Both the position numbers and the translations under genes were made by a program. Under the pieces are notes generated by a model that saw only the letters and a program-made list of their open reading frames with translations, did no database searches and was not told the DNA's origin. A DNA stretch of 64,000 nt from HKST-UBA178 sp965223815 (GTDB lineage Bacteria; Pseudomonadota; Gammaproteobacteria; Chromatiales; Chromatiaceae): positions 1,860,001 to 1,924,000 of the forward strand of contig OZ245019.1 of NCBI GenBank assembly GCA_965223815.1, in the 5' to 3' direction. Positions within the stretch are counted from its first letter, which is position 1. Each line of letters starts with the position of its first letter. Shown piece after piece: positions 26,374 to 35,610 of this stretch.

Positions 26374-27326
26374 TGGAAAATGTCACCTTTCATGATTACA
26401 AACCTGCAGCATTAAGCCTATACGATTCGGTCGTTGACGGCTTGTCCCAACAGGAGAAGTCGATTCCGCCCAAGTTCTTCTATGACGAGCGGGGATCTGA
26501 GCTGTTCGATAGAATATGCGAGCAGCCCGAATACTACCCGCCAACCGTAGAAAGTCGTTTGCTTTCGTGTCTGGCGGAGGAGATTGCGTCACTCACCGGC
26601 ACCGGGCGTATCCTCATCGAACCTGGGGCTGGCAATGCCGCTAAGGCACGCCTCATCATCGATGCTCTACGACCGTCTGCCTTCCTACCCATGGACATAT
26701 CCTTCGACTACCTCAAGTCCTCCGCAATGGATTTGGCAAGGGAGTATCCCTGGTTGCCGATACACGCGGTCTGTGTCGATTTTACTCACTCCCTGCCGAT
26801 ACCGGAGCAGACACCAGAGGGGGCGCGTTTGCTGTTTTTTCCTGGATCGAGCCTTGGCAACTTTCACCACAGCGAAGCGCATGACTTTCTATGCCTGGTT
26901 CACGATACAGTGGGAGAGGGCGGTATGTTGCTGATAGGCGTCGACACTAAGAAGAACGAATCCCTATTGAATGCCGCCTACAACGATATGGCTGGAGTGA
27001 CGGCTGAGTTCAATCTCAATCTACTGCACAGAATGCGCCGTGAACTTGACGCGGAATTGGACCCGAAAGCATTCCAGCACCGGGCTTTTTACAATGCCAA
27101 AGCCGGGCGCATCGAGATGCATCTGGTGAGCCTGGCGCCGCAAAAACTCTGTATCAACGGACACTGCTTCGATATTGATGAAGGGGAGTCACTGCATACC
27201 GAAAACTCCTACAAATACGCCCCCGAAGAGTTCTTGGAGCTGGCAGCCAGGAGCCGATTCAAACCAGTCCGGCATTGGCTGGATGAAGATGACCTATTTG
27301 CTGTTTATCTTCTGGAGGCCGGCTGA
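26373..27326 (+). CDS. egtD: L-histidine N-alpha-methyltransferase EgtD
   Basis: A 317-residue SAM-dependent methyltransferase that trimethylates histidine to hercynine, the first step of ergothioneine synthesis. Visible features are the KFFYDERGSELFDRICEQPEYYP block (about 34-56), the SAM-binding LIEPGAGNAAKARLI (81-95) and PMDISFDYL. LLFFPGSSLGNF (about 152-163) and the C-terminal EGESLHTENSYKY are also conserved in EgtD. ATG 26373 follows directly from the egtB stop; an upstream in-frame extension would lie inside egtB. EgtB plus EgtD is the minimal pair for ergothioneine synthesis when sulfur release is done by other enzymes. Confidence 0.94.
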   Translation: MENVTFHDYKPAALSLYDSVVDGLSQQEKSIPPKFFYDERGSELFDRICEQPEYYPPTVESRLLSCLAEEIASLTGTGRILIEPGAGNAAKARLIIDALRPSAFLPMDISFDYLKSSAMDLAREYPWLPIHAVCVDFTHSLPIPEQTPEGARLLFFPGSSLGNFHHSEAHDFLCLVHDTVGEGGMLLIGVDTKKNESLLNAAYNDMAGVTAEFNLNLLHRMRRELDAELDPKAFQHRAFYNAKAGRIEMHLVSLAPQKLCINGHCFDIDEGESLHTENSYKYAPEEFLELAARSRFKPVRHWLDEDDLFAVYLLEAG

Positions 27327-27568
27327 AAACAACCAGAGTATTAGCTCGTCATGTGGATCTCAGTCTGCTGTTTGGTTAACTACAGATCAGGCAATACTCG
27401 TTGGATTCTAAAAACGGAAGTCCGCTGGTTTTGCCCCAGGTTTCCGGATAATCTTTAATCAACCAGCCACTGCCAATTACCATACCGTTTCTGTTTATAC
27501 ACCAAGTTGTATAACCTCATCGTTTCTTCGTTGGTGTGATGTCAGCTGAAAGGTATTAGAAACCCTTT

Positions 27569-27894
27569 TTAACGGGAATGTGCACCATCAATCAGGGTCT
27601 TCTCGATAGCATCCACAATTGTTTTGTTTTTTTTGGGATCCAATGCATCTGGGTGAGGCGATGCAAACTTACCTGAATCGTTGTCAAAGTACTGGCCAGA
27701 GGCAGTTTGGAATTCGTCCGCCAGAGCGGCACGCGTAACTATTTCGGCACCGATGCGAATATCACCGCCGGCCACACCAAAGCCTTCTTTTACCATCTTG
27801 GTGCCCAGCATCGACCCGGGATTGACCGCGACAATGGCCGGACCCTTATCTTTGAGCGAAACCGCCAGGGCGCGAGACCACATTGTCAGTGCTA
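27569..27894 (-). pseudogene. Short-chain dehydrogenase gene, 3' part (split by insertion sequence)
   Basis: The frame reads ALTMWSRALAVSLKDKGPAIVAVNPGSMLGTKMVKEGFG and continues to a stop at 27569. This is the C-terminal third of a short-chain dehydrogenase, with NPGSMLGTKM being the usual P-G segment after the catalytic YxxxK. Its 5' part lies at 28703-29197. Joining the two with the insertion sequence and one TA removed gives D-A-Y-A-Q-S-K-L-A-L-T-M-W in one frame. The gene was therefore intact before the insertion, and this half has no start of its own. Confidence 0.88.
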
Positions 27895-28290
27895 GGGCCT
27901 GTTAACACTAATCAGCGTATCGGTAATCAACGCGAAGTTAATAAAGAACAAGAAGACAACATCCAACTTATCGAAACGGGAAAAGATTCGGCGAAAACCT
28001 TTTAGCCGTCGAAAGAGGCGTTCGACCTCATTGCGCTTTTTGTACAACGCTTTGTCATAGTCCCATTTTGTCAGACGGTTGCTCTTGGGAGGCACTACCG
28101 GAATCATTTCCAGGTCCAGCACCAACTGTAGTGTCTCGTCGCCTTCGTAGGCTCGGTCCATGATCACGTGAGTTCCTTCCCAACCTTGATTCTCAAGGGA
28201 TTTCAATAGTTTTCTGCCTTCCGGCGCATCGCCCGCCTGACCGGGCGACAGCGAGAACGTAACCGCGGTCCTTTCATTCGCCGCTACCAT
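27892..28290 (-). CDS. IS5-family (IS427-type) transposase, second frame
   Basis: A 132-residue product with the second half of the DDE domain: VIMDRAYEGDETLQLVL provides an Asp, PPKSNRLTKWDYDKALYKKRNEVERLFRRLKGFRRI the late Y-K-x-R-x-x-V-E-R block with the catalytic Glu. The stop codon falls in the flanking target site just outside the terminal repeat. The frame overlaps the first one by seven bases, the usual arrangement in this group, where programmed frameshifting produces the full transposase. Confidence 0.9.
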   Translation of the reverse strand: MVAANERTAVTFSLSPGQAGDAPEGRKLLKSLENQGWEGTHVIMDRAYEGDETLQLVLDLEMIPVVPPKSNRLTKWDYDKALYKKRNEVERLFRRLKGFRRIFSRFDKLDVVFLFFINFALITDTLISVNRP

Positions 28291-28702
28291 ATGAATCTTA
28301 GTTGTCCATCCGGCTCGCGATTTACCGATCGCTTGCGGGCCGTTTTTTTTAACGCGCCCGTACCGTCTGGATGCACTTTCACGGCGGTGCTGTCTACTGA
28401 AACATGCTCAACCTGAATGTTGATGATGTCGTTGGCTTGCAGCTCCGAGAAGACATCATCCAAAACACCTTGCTTGGCCCATCGGTTCATTCGCGTATAA
28501 ATCGTGTGCCAGTTGCCGAATTTCTTCGGTAACGCCCGCCATTTGCAGCCTTGTTCCGCTACATACAAAACTGCGTTAAGCACGTGCAGGTTCGATACGG
28601 TGACATTACCCCTTTGTTTTGGCAGCAATTCTTTGATGAGTTTGAATTCTTCGGATGTGATTTTCATCCGATGATTTTATCAAAATTAGTGTTAACAGGC
28701 CC
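27895..28702 (-). mobile_element. IS5-family insertion sequence (IS427-type), 808 bp
   Basis: Perfect 18-bp terminal inverted repeats, GGGCCTGTTAACACTAAT at 27895-27912 and its complement at 28685-28702, enclose two overlapping transposase frames. TA directly flanks both ends and is a 2-bp target duplication, as usual for this group. The element interrupts a short-chain dehydrogenase gene in the conserved Y-x-x-x-K region. Both frames are open, so the insertion is probably recent. Confidence 0.92.
28284..28667 (-). CDS. IS5-family (IS427-type) transposase, first frame
   Basis: A 127-residue product with the N-terminal DUF4096-type domain (LLPKQRGNVTVSNLHVLNAVL then GCKWRALPKKFGNWHTIYTRMNRW) and the start of the DDE domain at VEHVSVDSTAVKVHPDG, which holds the first catalytic Asp. 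It ends REPDGQLRFIW, near the expected frameshift site into the second frame. Confidence 0.9.
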   Translation of the reverse strand: MKITSEEFKLIKELLPKQRGNVTVSNLHVLNAVLYVAEQGCKWRALPKKFGNWHTIYTRMNRWAKQGVLDDVFSELQANDIINIQVEHVSVDSTAVKVHPDGTGALKKTARKRSVNREPDGQLRFIW

Positions 28703-29197
28703 TAATTTACTTTGCGCATAAGCGTCGAAATCGTCGGACAGCCTGACCTTACCAGTCAGGGCATCTGGATCCACCGGAGATTGAGCGGCGGAGGAGATGT
28801 TGATTATCCGCCCCGACCTATCAATCAGCGGTAACAACCTTTGTGTCAGCAAATAGGGGGCAAGGGTGTTGACCGCAAAACGTACATCAAGCCCATCTTG
28901 CGTAATCGGATCAGGAGTGCGGAAGATGCCGGCATTATTGATCAGCACGTCGAGATGGGTATGTTGCTCAGTCACTGCCCTCGCGAACAATTCTACGGAG
29001 GACATCTGCGACAGATCAGAAACGTAACCGCCGACGCGCCCTCCGTCCGGCACATCCGAAAGCGTTTTTACTACCTCATTCAGTTTTTTCGCGTTACGTC
29101 CGTGTAACAGAACATGGTGACCCTCGGAAATCAGCATCCTTGCCGCTTGTAAACCTATGCCGTCCGTGGACCCGGTAATCAGTATGGTATGTTGCAT
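28703..29197 (-). pseudogene. Short-chain dehydrogenase gene, 5' part (split by insertion sequence)
   Basis: The 5' part of an SDR-family NAD(P)-dependent oxidoreductase. It starts MQHTILITGSTDGIGLQAARML with the TGxxxGIG cofactor motif. NNAGIFRTP is the structural N-N-A-G, IINISSAAQ has the catalytic Ser, and DAYAQSKL has the catalytic Tyr and Lys at the insertion point. ATG 29197 was chosen because GGAG lies eight bases upstream. The frame runs on into the insertion sequence to 28664, giving a truncated protein that lacks the substrate-binding region. Substrate unknown. Confidence 0.9.
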
Positions 29198-29480
29198 AGA
29201 AATCTCCATTTGTGTATACGATTTCCGCACAGATTGGTTTGCGTCGATCGCCTATAGCTAATGCTCACGGAGTACCAGTTGGCTTTTCCCGAATTTGAGC
29301 CCTATGTCAAAACGATTGCGATAGTGCCCCGAGGTTTCAAGCCAGTTAGTTAGGCAATAGCTACCGGATCAAGGTAGGCTGAGAACCCATTGAACAGGTT
29401 TCCAGCGACACCGCCAACCCGGGATACGGATAGCCTATATGATCCGTGTCGCGGGAATACAGGATACATGTCGGGAACAC

Positions 29481-30509
29481 TTAAAAGCCCTGTAGAACAA
29501 TCTTCCCGATAGATCGCCCTGATTCCAGCTCCTCGTGTGCTGCTCTCAGGTTGGCAGCACTAATCGCCCCCAGGTTCTTTCCAACAGTGGTCTGGATATA
29601 ACCCTGGTCAACCAGATCGGAAACACGATTGAGCAAGCGGCCTTGCTCACTCATATCAATCGCCTTGAACATAGATCGTGCGAACATGAATTCAATGTGG
29701 AGCGACAGGCTCTTCGGCTTCATTTTCATCACATCCAGGGGTTTGGAAGGGTCGTCGATCATGGCAATCTTGCCAAATGGAGCCAGTATCTCCGTATAGC
29801 TCTCAAAGTAAGAGTCAGTACTGTTCAGGCTCGCAACATGCGTTACCCGGCCGATACCCAAGGTCTCGATCTGTGGCTGCATTGGCTTGGTGTGGTCGAT
29901 AGTATGGTGTGCACCCAATTTCTTCACCCAGGACTGTGAACTCTCACGCGATGCAGTGGCGATAATGGTGGCGCCAGTGATGGCTTTAGCAAGCTGCAGA
30001 AAGATTGACCCGACGCCACCAGCCGCACCGACAACAAGAATTACCTCATCTGTTTTTTCAGTGGAATCCGGAGACTGCTGTCGAATGGTTAAATGTTCAA
30101 ACAGCATCTCCCAGGCGGTAATAGTTGTTAACGGCAGGGCAGCGGCTTCAGCATCAGACAAGCTCTTGGGTTTGCGGCCCGCAAGCCGTTCGTCGACCAG
30201 TTGGTACTCGGCATTGCTGCCCTGGCGATTCAGATCGCCGGCATAGTAGACCATGTCACCTGGCTGGAACTCTGTAGCGGACTCTCCTGTGGCGACAACC
30301 ACGCCCACTGCATCCCAACCAAGCACCTTGGAACTACCTTCGGCAGGAGAGACATTCTGGCGGATTTTGTAATCAACTGGATTAACAGCGATTGCCTTAA
30401 CTTCAACTAAGAGATCGCGCCCGGTTGCAATAGGTTGAGGTAACTCGGTATCGATTAGAGACTCTGAGTCATTGATAGGCAGGGATTCGACATAACCAAC
30501 AGCTTTCAT
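29481..30509 (-). CDS. Zinc-type alcohol dehydrogenase-like (quinone reductase family) protein
   Basis: A 342-residue medium-chain dehydrogenase. The N-terminal GroES-like domain (25-135) lacks the classical zinc-binding Cys/His set, having VNPVDYKIRQNVSPAEG where zinc ligands would follow, so it is NADPH:quinone-reductase-like. The nucleotide-binding domain starts VILVVGAAGGVGSIFLQLAK, a GxxGxxG motif (about 157-176). Its N-terminal KAVGYVESLPINDSESLIDTELP is typical of the zinc-alcohol-dehydrogenase-like subfamily often found beside a divergent LysR regulator, as here. Probably reduces an electrophilic carbonyl or quinone. A LysR-type palindrome lies in the 101-bp shared promoter region. 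Confidence 0.87.
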   Translation of the reverse strand: MKAVGYVESLPINDSESLIDTELPQPIATGRDLLVEVKAIAVNPVDYKIRQNVSPAEGSSKVLGWDAVGVVVATGESATEFQPGDMVYYAGDLNRQGSNAEYQLVDERLAGRKPKSLSDAEAAALPLTTITAWEMLFEHLTIRQQSPDSTEKTDEVILVVGAAGGVGSIFLQLAKAITGATIIATASRESSQSWVKKLGAHHTIDHTKPMQPQIETLGIGRVTHVASLNSTDSYFESYTEILAPFGKIAMIDDPSKPLDVMKMKPKSLSLHIEFMFARSMFKAIDMSEQGRLLNRVSDLVDQGYIQTTVGKNLGAISAANLRAAHEELESGRSIGKIVLQGF

Positions 30510-30571
30510 TGGGTCTCTCCAGTTAATGAATCATGGGGAAATAGTAAAACTTGATTAGCACTGTTTAAACC

Positions 30572-30594
30572 GGATAATAACGTAAACATTATCC
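30572..30594. promoter_or_regulatory. LysR-type operator, GGATAAT-N9-ATTATCC
   Basis: GGATAAT (30572-30578) and ATTATCC (30588-30594) form a perfect 7-bp inverted repeat with a 9-bp spacer that includes the T-N11-A core of LysR-type boxes. It lies 16 bp before the LysR gene and 62 bp before the divergent dehydrogenase gene, the position expected for autoregulation and activation of the divergent target. Confidence 0.6.
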
Positions 30595-30610
30595 AAAATT
30601 ATTGGAGAAT

Positions 30611-31546
30611 ATGCATTTAGAAGACCTTCAAGTTGTCCTCACCGTCGCCAGACTACGGAGCATTACCGCAGCAGCTGCAAATCTGGATATGCGTACTTCG
30701 ACCGCGAGTGCGGCTTTGAAGCGGGTAGAGAAAGTGCTGGGCGTGGACCTTTTCATCCGCACAACACGACAGCTTAGACTCTCCAGCGCAGGTGAAAGGT
30801 ACATACCCCAGTGTGAGCAAGCCTTGGCCATGCTGGATCAAGCGAAGCAAAACATGAAAGATGACCTGGATATCATTGATGGCGAACTGCGTATCTCGGT
30901 GTCATCTGATTTGGGCCGGAACCATATCGCTCCGTGGCTCGATGAATTCATGGATACTTACCCAAACCTGAGCCTGAAATCCAACATCAGCGACAGTAAC
31001 ATCGACTTCTACCGCGATGCCGTGGACGTTGCCCTGCGCTACGGTTCGCCCAGTGACGCAAATCTTTACGGTTTTAAAATTTGCAATGTCCCTGGACTAC
31101 TCTGCGCCACACCGGAATACCTCGACAAATATGGCACTCCCGAACATCCTCACGAGTTGCCGTCACACAACGGTCTCTTCTACCAGCTTTATGATGTGAT
31201 CCATGATGTATGGGGGTTCTCGAGCGGTGATGCAGAATACAAGATCAAGATGAGTGGTAACCGTGCCTCCAATGATGGAGACCTCGTAAGGCGTTGGTGT
31301 GTAGCGGGTAAAGGCCTGGCAGTTAAGTCGTGCCTCGATATGTCCACTGATTTGTTATCGGGCAATGTAGTTAACGTTATGCCCCAGTATAAACCTACAC
31401 CAACCGAACTATGGCTCATTTGCCCAAGCAGGCAGTCGATCACACCGGCTGTCAGACTGCTAAGAGATACCTGCAAAGAAAAATGCACAGGCATCCTGAG
31501 CCAACTGGTCGAAAAGGAGATTTTGGACGATAGTGTTCTTTCCTAG
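30611..31546 (+). CDS. LysR-family transcriptional regulator
   Basis: A 311-residue regulator. The N-terminal winged helix-turn-helix (1-60) reads LEDLQVVLTVARLRSITAAAANLDMRTSTASAALKRVEKVLGVDLF. The effector domain (about 90-300) starts GELRISVSSDLGRNHIAPWL and has the usual periplasmic-binding-like fold of the AaeR/TrpI-like branch. It is divergent from a quinone-reductase-like dehydrogenase that it probably controls. ATG 30611 fits the family start; an upstream TTG (30602) is less likely. The ligand is unknown. Confidence 0.92.
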   Translation: MHLEDLQVVLTVARLRSITAAAANLDMRTSTASAALKRVEKVLGVDLFIRTTRQLRLSSAGERYIPQCEQALAMLDQAKQNMKDDLDIIDGELRISVSSDLGRNHIAPWLDEFMDTYPNLSLKSNISDSNIDFYRDAVDVALRYGSPSDANLYGFKICNVPGLLCATPEYLDKYGTPEHPHELPSHNGLFYQLYDVIHDVWGFSSGDAEYKIKMSGNRASNDGDLVRRWCVAGKGLAVKSCLDMSTDLLSGNVVNVMPQYKPTPTELWLICPSRQSITPAVRLLRDTCKEKCTGILSQLVEKEILDDSVLS

Positions 31547-31655
31547 GTAGGCTAGGGCTGACTGCTGTTGTCAGATCGTAGATTGACGCCGAGAAACCAG
31601 GCTGCTCAGCCGGGGGCGTAATTTATCGCACTATACTTGCGCGCACCGCAGCCGG

Positions 31656-33491
31656 TCACTCTATCTCTATCAAGGCCTCATCGGGATTAACACTGTCACC
31701 CTTGGTTACATTGACGGCAACGACCTTACCCGTGATGGGAGCCTGCACTTCAGTCTCCATTTTCATGGCTTCCGTAATGATTACGGGGTCTCCCGCCTTA
31801 ACTTGGTCTCCCTGCGCTACCAAGACGTCGACGATCATACCAGGTATGGACGTGGTTACATGGCCCTCTTTGGTGGCCCGGGGACGCTGTGTTTTTATCC
31901 CTCGATCTGGCTTGCCGGGAACCGCTCCTTGGGCGCCACCGGTCAATACCACCTCGTCTAGCGTTTCCACGAGGATCTCCGTTGGTACCCCGTCCAATGT
32001 GAGAAAAAAGCGTCTTTGGGTGTCGCTTTTCTGACCCGTTCCCTTAACCTCGATATGGTAGGTCTCACCGTGATATACCACGTTGAAATCGGTAGGCGCG
32101 GTGCTGGGAGCCGCGCCTACTTTCTCCTGTGCAGTTTCCAGTGGTTCTGGTCGCAACATATCATCAGCTCGTTCCTTGAGAAATTGCCTGCCGACTTCTG
32201 GAAACATGGCATAGCTGAGTAAATCTTCCTCGTTTTCGGCCAACGGACCTATCTGTTGCTGCAGCTCATCCATCTCATCATTGAGCAGATCGGCAGGGCG
32301 GCAGTCGATCACTTCCTCGTTACCTATAGCCCGTTGCTGTACTGCTTCGTTGACCGGCCCCGGCGCCTTTCCATAGCGACCCTGGAGAAATAGTTTGACC
32401 TCGTTGGTGATGGTTTTGTAGCGCTCGTCTGTAAGTACGTTGAGTACCGCCTGAGTACCCACAATCTGAGAGCTCGGAGTGACCAGCGGTGGAAAGCCCA
32501 GATCTTCACGTACTCTTGGAATCTCTTCGAGTACCGCGTTCATTCGATTTAGCGCACCCTGTTCCTTTAATTGATTGGCCAGGTTAGAGATCATTCCTCC
32601 GGGCACCTGATTGATTTGAACACGGGTATCTACGCCGGTGTAATCGCTCTCGAACTGGTGATACTTCTTACGCACGTCATAGAAATAGAATCCTATTTCC
32701 TGCAGCAGCTCCAGATCCAGTCCAGTGTCGAATTCCGTTCCGCGAAGTGCGGCTACCATGCTCTCTGTGGGAGGGTGGCTGGTGCCACCGGCCATGGACG
32801 AGACGGCTGTGTCTATGTGCCGACAACCGTTTTCAATTGCCTTCAGTTGCGACATCTCTGCAAGGCCGCTCGTAGCATGGCTGTGAATATGAACGGGCAC
32901 TTCAAGTGCCTCCACCAGAGCTTTAAATAATTCACCGCTCACGTTTGGAGTCAGCAAGCCTGCCATGTCCTTGACGACGATACTGTCGCAGCCCATATTC
33001 TGCATCTCTCTTCCCATAGCCACGAATTGATCGTTGCTGTGCACCGGACTCGTGGTGTAGCTGATGGTGCCCTGGGCGTGTTTTCCAACCTCTTTTACTG
33101 TCTCAATCGCCACGCGTAAATTTCGCACATCATTCAGCGCATCAAATATGCGGAACACATCCATGCCGTTGTCCGCGGATTTACGCACAAAAGCCTCGAC
33201 CACGTCGTCCGAGTAGTGACGATAGCCGAGTAGGTTCTGTCCCCGCAGCAGCATCTGCAGGCGGGTGTTGGGCAGGGATTCGCGGAGCTTGCGCAGACGA
33301 TCCCAAGGATCCTCTTTGAGAAACCGCAGACAAGCATCGAAAGTGGCTCCCCCCCAGACTTCCAGCGACCAGAAGCCAACGCTATCCAGGCGCTTACAGA
33401 CCGGCAACATGTCCTCGGTGCGCATCCGTGTGGCCAGTAAGGACTGGTGTGCATCGCGTAAAACGGTTTCTGTGACCTGTACTTTAGACAT
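31656..33491 (-). CDS. Pyruvate carboxylase subunit B / oxaloacetate decarboxylase alpha-like
   Basis: A 611-residue biotin enzyme subunit with three parts. The carboxyltransferase barrel (1-270) begins VQVTETVLRDAHQSLLATRMRTEDML. The conserved PYC/OADA region (300-470) follows. The C-terminal biotinyl domain has EAMKMETEVQAP, placing the biotinylated Lys at about 577. The biotin-carboxylase subunit is encoded just upstream (25 bp). No membrane beta or gamma subunits of a sodium pump are present, so the pair most likely forms an ATP-dependent pyruvate carboxylase giving oxaloacetate, an anaplerotic step suited to C1 or autotrophic growth. Decarboxylase function cannot be excluded by sequence alone. 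Confidence 0.88.
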   Translation of the reverse strand: MSKVQVTETVLRDAHQSLLATRMRTEDMLPVCKRLDSVGFWSLEVWGGATFDACLRFLKEDPWDRLRKLRESLPNTRLQMLLRGQNLLGYRHYSDDVVEAFVRKSADNGMDVFRIFDALNDVRNLRVAIETVKEVGKHAQGTISYTTSPVHSNDQFVAMGREMQNMGCDSIVVKDMAGLLTPNVSGELFKALVEALEVPVHIHSHATSGLAEMSQLKAIENGCRHIDTAVSSMAGGTSHPPTESMVAALRGTEFDTGLDLELLQEIGFYFYDVRKKYHQFESDYTGVDTRVQINQVPGGMISNLANQLKEQGALNRMNAVLEEIPRVREDLGFPPLVTPSSQIVGTQAVLNVLTDERYKTITNEVKLFLQGRYGKAPGPVNEAVQQRAIGNEEVIDCRPADLLNDEMDELQQQIGPLAENEEDLLSYAMFPEVGRQFLKERADDMLRPEPLETAQEKVGAAPSTAPTDFNVVYHGETYHIEVKGTGQKSDTQRRFFLTLDGVPTEILVETLDEVVLTGGAQGAVPGKPDRGIKTQRPRATKEGHVTTSIPGMIVDVLVAQGDQVKAGDPVIITEAMKMETEVQAPITGKVVAVNVTKGDSVNPDEALIEIE

Positions 33492-33516
33492 GGCGTTAAA
33501 CCCCAAAGAAATTTTT

Positions 33517-34956
33517 CTATAATCCAGCGTGCGCCACTACAACGGCTGCCAGTGCGGCTGCAACATCATGACGGTTGGGTTTGGTCGAATACTCGATAAG
33601 TTCCGGATGATTCTCGACATAGCTGGTATCAAAGCGGGCGCTACGGAATCCAGGCGACTTGAGAATCTCCTGGTAGTACGGGATCGTGGTCTTTACGCCA
33701 TCCACGCGCGTATCGTTTAAGGCGCGAAATCCGCGTTTTATCAGCTCATCCCAGGTGCCGGCCCACACCGTCAACTTGGCGCACATGGAGTCGAAATAGG
33801 GCGGAATTTCGTAGCCTGTATAAATCGCTGAATCGGTGCGTATACCTGGCCCGCCCGGTGAATAGTAGCGGGTGATTCGACCGAAGCTGGGTAGAAAACC
33901 GTTCTTGGGATCCTCGGCATTGATGCGAAACTGCATCGCAAATCCCTTTCGTATTACATCTTCCTGGCGATAGCTCAGGGTCTTACCATCGGCGATTCGT
34001 ATTTGCTCCTTGACGATATCTATTCCGGTGATCTCCTCTGTTACAGTGTGTTCTACCTGCAGGCGTGTATTCATCTCCATGAAGTAGAAGTTTCCCTCGG
34101 TGTCCATGAGAAACTCCACGGTGCCGGCGTTTTCGTAGTTAACCGCCTTTGCAGCCTTGACTGCGAGGCTACCTATCAACTCCCGTTGTTCGCCCGAAAG
34201 TTGAGGAGAGGGTGCTATCTCGATCAGCTTCTGGTTGCGCCTTTGTATGGAGCAGTCGCGCTCCGCTAGATGAATTACATTGCCGTGGCGGTCCGCCAGA
34301 ATCTGCACCTCGATATGGACGGGGTTGACGATGCACTTTTCTAGAAATACATCTGCATTGCCAAACGCTTTGGTTACCTCAGAGATGACCCGCTCGAAAT
34401 TTCGCTTTAGATCATCGTCACTGTCGCAACGGCGGATCCCTCTTCCGCCGCCTCCGGTCGTTGCCTTGAGCATCACCGGGTAGCCGATAACCTGAGCTTG
34501 CTGTAGGGCGTCCTCAATGCTGTTTACGTTACCTTCACTACCTGGGATTACGGGCACCCCGGCCTCGATCATGGAGCGTCTGGCTTCCGTCTTATCGCCC
34601 ATGCGTCGGATGACTTCGGCGCTGGGACCGAGAAAGCGAATGCGCCGTTTGGCGCAGATTTCCGCTAACTCGGGATTTTCGGATAGAAAGCCATAGCCGG
34701 GATGAATCGCCGTGCAGCCCGTCTCTACAGCCAGGTTTACGATGCGGTGCGCGTTGAGATAGCCGGCCACAGGGTCCGGTCCCAGATTGTAGGCCTCATC
34801 AGCCTTTTTAACATGCAGGGCACCGCGGTCCGCATCAGTGTAGATAGCCACTGAACGTACCCCGCCTTCCAGGGAGCGTATGCCCATTTCGGCGCAGGCC
34901 CTGATAATACGTACGGCTATCTCGCCCCGATTGGCGATGAGTAGTTTATTGATCAA
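33517..34956 (-). CDS. Biotin carboxylase / pyruvate carboxylase subunit A
   Basis: A 479-residue ATP-grasp biotin carboxylase. It starts MINKLLIANRGEIAVRIIRACAEMG and has HPGYGFLSEN, the glycine-rich ATP loop MLKATTGGGGRGIR, LAERDCSIQRRNQKLIEIAPS and FYFMEMNTRLQVEHTVTE with the metal-binding Glu. TTG at 34956 was chosen as start because GGAGG lies eight bases upstream and the family starts here; an in-frame extension to 35031 adds non-conserved sequence. It carboxylates biotin on the neighbouring subunit and is co-transcribed with it. Also resembles AccC, but the partner points to pyruvate carboxylase. Confidence 0.9.
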   Translation of the reverse strand: MINKLLIANRGEIAVRIIRACAEMGIRSLEGGVRSVAIYTDADRGALHVKKADEAYNLGPDPVAGYLNAHRIVNLAVETGCTAIHPGYGFLSENPELAEICAKRRIRFLGPSAEVIRRMGDKTEARRSMIEAGVPVIPGSEGNVNSIEDALQQAQVIGYPVMLKATTGGGGRGIRRCDSDDDLKRNFERVISEVTKAFGNADVFLEKCIVNPVHIEVQILADRHGNVIHLAERDCSIQRRNQKLIEIAPSPQLSGEQRELIGSLAVKAAKAVNYENAGTVEFLMDTEGNFYFMEMNTRLQVEHTVTEEITGIDIVKEQIRIADGKTLSYRQEDVIRKGFAMQFRINAEDPKNGFLPSFGRITRYYSPGGPGIRTDSAIYTGYEIPPYFDSMCAKLTVWAGTWDELIKRGFRALNDTRVDGVKTTIPYYQEILKSPGFRSARFDTSYVENHPELIEYSTKPNRHDVAAALAAVVVAHAGL

Positions 34957-35610
34957 GACACTGGCCTCCGTTCGACAAATGGGGTGTAACAGCAGGCCAA
35001 CCCAATATAACCTGAGTGTGACTAAATACAAAACCTGCGGCGATTGGCGGTATTTGGATTAGCAGCAAGAAAAATATGATCAACTTGATGTTTTTACTAC
35101 ATAATCTTCAGTTTTATTATCAATCTCGAGGGTGCAATGATAGCCTTGCAAGCTGCATGGCAGCTTAAGATTTTTAGGTATGTTTTGTACTGTTTTAGTC
35201 AATTCAAAGCCCTGATCGATAGCGGGTTAAAGCGTCTGGGTTTAGCGATTTGGGAACACCTTTCCAGGGTCACTGCCGATCGCTCGACTGACCAGAAACT
35301 CCCGCTCCATTAGCACCAAGAGAGATGTGGACCGCTAGCGCTTCCATCGAGTGAAACCGATACTTGCTAAATAAACTTGTTGCTGAAGTGATTCGCAACC
35401 GCTGGGAGAACCACTGGTATGAGTGCTCGAAAAGCTGTGGTTTCCAACAGCCGTGAAAACAGCGTAGCCGGCTAGCTTCATTGCCTGACACGGCTAGAAT
35501 AGGGAGTAGTAGCAGCGATAAGTTGGACGCGTTGAAAACGTGATACCGATGCCAATCAGGTGAGTCGGGCTGTGACGGGAAACCTACTCGCTTTTCTCTA
35601 GGAGCATGTA
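34957..35610. other. Intergenic region of about 650 bp, no gene recognised
   Basis: This is a divergent region between the biotin carboxylase gene and the pentapeptide-repeat gene. It is AT-rich at 35050-35200. A minus-strand frame at 35270-35491 has no family features. No tRNA-like fold or repeat was identified. Confidence 0.35.
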
